A stretch of DNA of 64,000 nucleotides from NCBI RefSeq assembly GCF_004363955.1, contig NZ_SNZR01000013.1, positions 558,001 to 622,000 on the forward strand, written 5' to 3'. A program made the translations under genes and the position numbers. This DNA comes from Enterovirga rhinocerotis. Its GTDB lineage: Bacteria; Pseudomonadota; Alphaproteobacteria; Rhizobiales; Beijerinckiaceae. This document shows, piece by piece, positions 62,112 to 64,000 of this stretch (position 1 is its first letter; each line of letters begins with the position of its first letter). The notes under the pieces are model-generated. The model searched no databases, had not been told where the DNA came from, and saw nothing but the letters and a program-made list of their open reading frames with translations.

Positions 62112-62301
62112 GGGCGATCTCCTGATGGTCGTTCCGGCATAGACGGTCGCCGGGCGTCCGGCGAGCGCTTTGGGCGAACGGCTCCCATGCCGCCTTGCGT
62201 CATAGCCCCGGCGCCGGACGGGGCTGCGTCGACGTCAGGGCAGCCGGCTTGTCTGGAGCGCGGGGGCGCGTCCATCATCCCGAGCGGGCGTGGCGAGGCG
62301 G

Positions 62302-63561
62302 ATGACATCCATGGCAGCGGGACAGCCGCAGAACGTCGTGATCGTGGGCTCGGGGCAGGCCGGCTACCAGGCCGCCGCCTCGCTCCGCGAGAACGGCTTC
62401 CAGGGGCCGGTCACGATCGTCGGGGACGAGCCGGGGCTGCCCTATCAGCGTCCCCCGCTCTCGAAGGCCTATCTGACGGGCAAGACGGACGAGGAGGGCC
62501 TCCTCCTGCGGGCGAGGCCGTTCTTCGACGACCGGGGCATCGACGTGCTGGCTCCGGAGCGCGCGGCGCGGATCGAGCGCGCCGAGCGCAGGCTGGTGCT
62601 CGGCTCCGGCCTGTCGCTGCCCTACGGCCACCTCGTCCTGGCGACGGGCGCCCGGAACCGGCCACTGGCCGTGCCGGGGGCGGATCTCGACGGCGTGCTC
62701 TATCTGCGCACGCGCGCCGATGCGGATCGGCTGCGTGCGCAGATGAGCGAGGCGAGGCGCATCGTCGTGATCGGCGCCGGCTTCATCGGCCTCGAATTCG
62801 CGGCGGTCGCCGCCGCGCGCGGAGTCGAGGTCACGGTGCTGGAGGCCGCCAGCCGGCCGATGTCGCGGGCTCTGTCCCTGCCGATGTCCGACTTCTTCCG
62901 CGAGGCCCACGAGGCGGCGGGACTTCGCCTCGTCTTCGGCGCCGTCGTCACGCGGATCGAAGGACGAGGCGGGCGTGCGGTCGCGGTCGAGACCGCGGCG
63001 GGCGAGATGTATCCCTGCGATCTCGTCCTGGTCGGGATCGGCGTCATGCCGAATGCGGAACTCGCGGCCGAGGCCGGGCTCGCGATCGGGAACGGGATCG
63101 TGGTCGACGCGCATCTGCTCACCGCCGATCCCGCCATCTCGGCGATCGGCGACTGCGCGGCCTATCCGAGCCCCCATGCCGGCGGCCGCGCGAGCCGGCT
63201 CGAATCGGTGCAGAACGCGGTCGACCAGGCCCGCGCGGTCGCCGCGCGGCTGACGGGAAGCCCGGCGCCCTATGCGGCCGTGCCGTGGTTCTGGAGCGAC
63301 CAGGGCAGCCTCAAGCTCCAGATCGCCGGACTGGCCGTCCCCCACGAGGAGACCATCATCCGGGGCGATCCGGCGAGCGGAGCCTTCTCCGTGTTCTGTT
63401 ACGAGGGCGAGCGGCTGCTCGGCGTGGAATCGGTCAACCGTCCGGCCGACCACATGATCGCCCGGCGCCTGCTGGCGGCCGGCCTCGGCGTGACCCGGGA
63501 GGAGGCGGCGGATCCGGGCCTCGACCTCAAGGCGCGGGCGAGCGCCCTTCTCACGCGGTGA
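62302..63561 (+). CDS. FAD-dependent ferredoxin/rubredoxin reductase
   Basis: 419-aa NAD(P)H:ferredoxin reductase of the ThcD/putidaredoxin reductase type. FAD motif GSGQAGYQAAASLRENG near residue 16, NAD fold VVIGAGFIGLEFAAVAAARG near 157, AISAIGDCA FAD contact, and the reductase C-domain with WSDQGSLKLQIAG. ATG 62311 and GTG 62290 are alternative starts. Partners often include Rieske or 2Fe-2S ferredoxins and P450s; none is adjacent, although a P450 opens the window. Confidence 0.92.
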   Translation: MTSMAAGQPQNVVIVGSGQAGYQAAASLRENGFQGPVTIVGDEPGLPYQRPPLSKAYLTGKTDEEGLLLRARPFFDDRGIDVLAPERAARIERAERRLVLGSGLSLPYGHLVLATGARNRPLAVPGADLDGVLYLRTRADADRLRAQMSEARRIVVIGAGFIGLEFAAVAAARGVEVTVLEAASRPMSRALSLPMSDFFREAHEAAGLRLVFGAVVTRIEGRGGRAVAVETAAGEMYPCDLVLVGIGVMPNAELAAEAGLAIGNGIVVDAHLLTADPAISAIGDCAAYPSPHAGGRASRLESVQNAVDQARAVAARLTGSPAPYAAVPWFWSDQGSLKLQIAGLAVPHEETIIRGDPASGAFSVFCYEGERLLGVESVNRPADHMIARRLLAAGLGVTREEAADPGLDLKARASALLTR

Positions 63562-64000
63562 CGGATACGCGGCGAACCGCCTCCATCAGCAATTCGTAGG
63601 AGCGGTGCCGCGCAGGCTGGTCGTAGATCGCGGAGGTGATCATCAGCTCGTCCGCCCGGGCCGAATCCGCAAAGGCGACCAGGGTCTTGGCGACCTCGTC
63701 CGGCGTGCCGACGAAGAGCCGGTCGCGATTGCGCCGGATCGTCTGGCGTTCGAACTCCGTATAGGGATAGGCGGCGGCCTCCTCGGGGCTCGGGATCGGC
63801 CCGAACTCGCCGCGATCCCGCTTCAGCCGGTTCAGGTCCTGGCTCGAGGCGAGCCTTTCGGCCTCCTCCGCGGTCTCGCCGATGACGGCCGCGACGGCGA
63901 GGATCGACCAGGGCTTGTCCATCCACACGGAGGGCTGGAAGGCCTCCTTGTAGGTCAGCATGGCGTCGTCGACCGGATGGGTCGCGAAATGGTGGGCGAA
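63551..64000 (-). CDS. LLM-class (luciferase-like) flavin monooxygenase, C-terminal part
   Basis: Only the last 149 codons are in the window; the start lies beyond 64000. FATHPVDDAMLTYKEAFQPS and NRDRLFVGTPDEVAKTLVAFADSARADELMI are typical of the C-terminal third of bacterial luciferase-like, FMNH2-dependent proteins (AHHF start region). The stop overlaps the ferredoxin reductase end by 11 bp on the opposite strand. Confidence 0.85.
   Translation of the reverse strand, partial: FAHHFATHPVDDAMLTYKEAFQPSVWMDKPWSILAVAAVIGETAEEAERLASSQDLNRLKRDRGEFGPIPSPEEAAAYPYTEFERQTIRRNRDRLFVGTPDEVAKTLVAFADSARADELMITSAIYDQPARHRSYELLMEAVRRVSVTA

Overview
The window is a GC-rich (by eye about two thirds G+C) alphaproteobacterial chromosome segment, most likely from the Hyphomicrobiales/Rhizobiales, near Methylobacteriaceae, Salinarimonas or Bosea. 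The indications are a fused indolepyruvate oxidoreductase, a mesaconyl-CoA hydratase of the ethylmalonyl-CoA pathway type, a soluble FtsK paralogue, a CtrA-like box before flagellar genes, and several intergenic palindromic repeats of the kind common in this order. I see no prophage, insertion sequence, CRISPR array or rRNA. The genus call is inference.

Layout. 1-3.0 kb (minus): DUF1007 protein, NicO metal exporter and a cytochrome P450 cut by the window edge, with overlapping ends. 3.3-12.1 kb (plus): fused indolepyruvate oxidoreductase, ccmE-ccmF-cytochrome c, an SDR, a small membrane protein and a glutathione transferase. 12.3-16.6 kb: orphan TRAP binding protein, 5'-nucleotidase-like protein, TcuA-like flavoprotein. 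16.8-18.9 kb: fliM-fliG pair behind a CtrA-like site. 19-25.5 kb: quinone reductase, soluble FtsK, orphan ABC binding protein, and a diguanylate cyclase apparently split by a frameshift. 25.7-31.6 kb: small secreted and helical proteins, a Crp-like regulator, a GntR/enolase-superfamily divergent pair, and a mosaic RTX protein.

31.8-39.6 kb is the most interesting part. It holds a TPP-dependent enzyme and a 2-hydroxyacid dehydrogenase, then a MaoC hydratase, then a tight reverse operon of acyl-CoA dehydrogenase and two class III CoA transferases, then an RraA-like protein. A 12-bp palindrome (TTGTCCGGACAA or close variants) lies in front of each of these units, so they look like one local regulon for an unidentified CoA-linked acid pathway.

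39.6-50.6 kb: VOC protein, alpha/beta hydrolase, AraC regulator, a complete oligopeptide-type ABC operon with a fused double ATPase, an M20 deacylase, a PPOX-fold protein and an Fsr-type exporter. 50.8-64 kb: two outer-membrane barrels, a probable mesaconyl-CoA hydratase/AhpD-like/BKACE operon, yggT-yggU-folD, another MaoC, a second Crp-like regulator, a YbaY-META protein, an isonitrile hydratase-like protein, tRNA-Tyr and tRNA-Gly, a monooxygenase-fold protein with an M20 peptidase, a ferredoxin reductase and the C-terminal part of a luciferase-like monooxygenase.

All functions are inferred from visible motifs and remembered family features. No database search was run.
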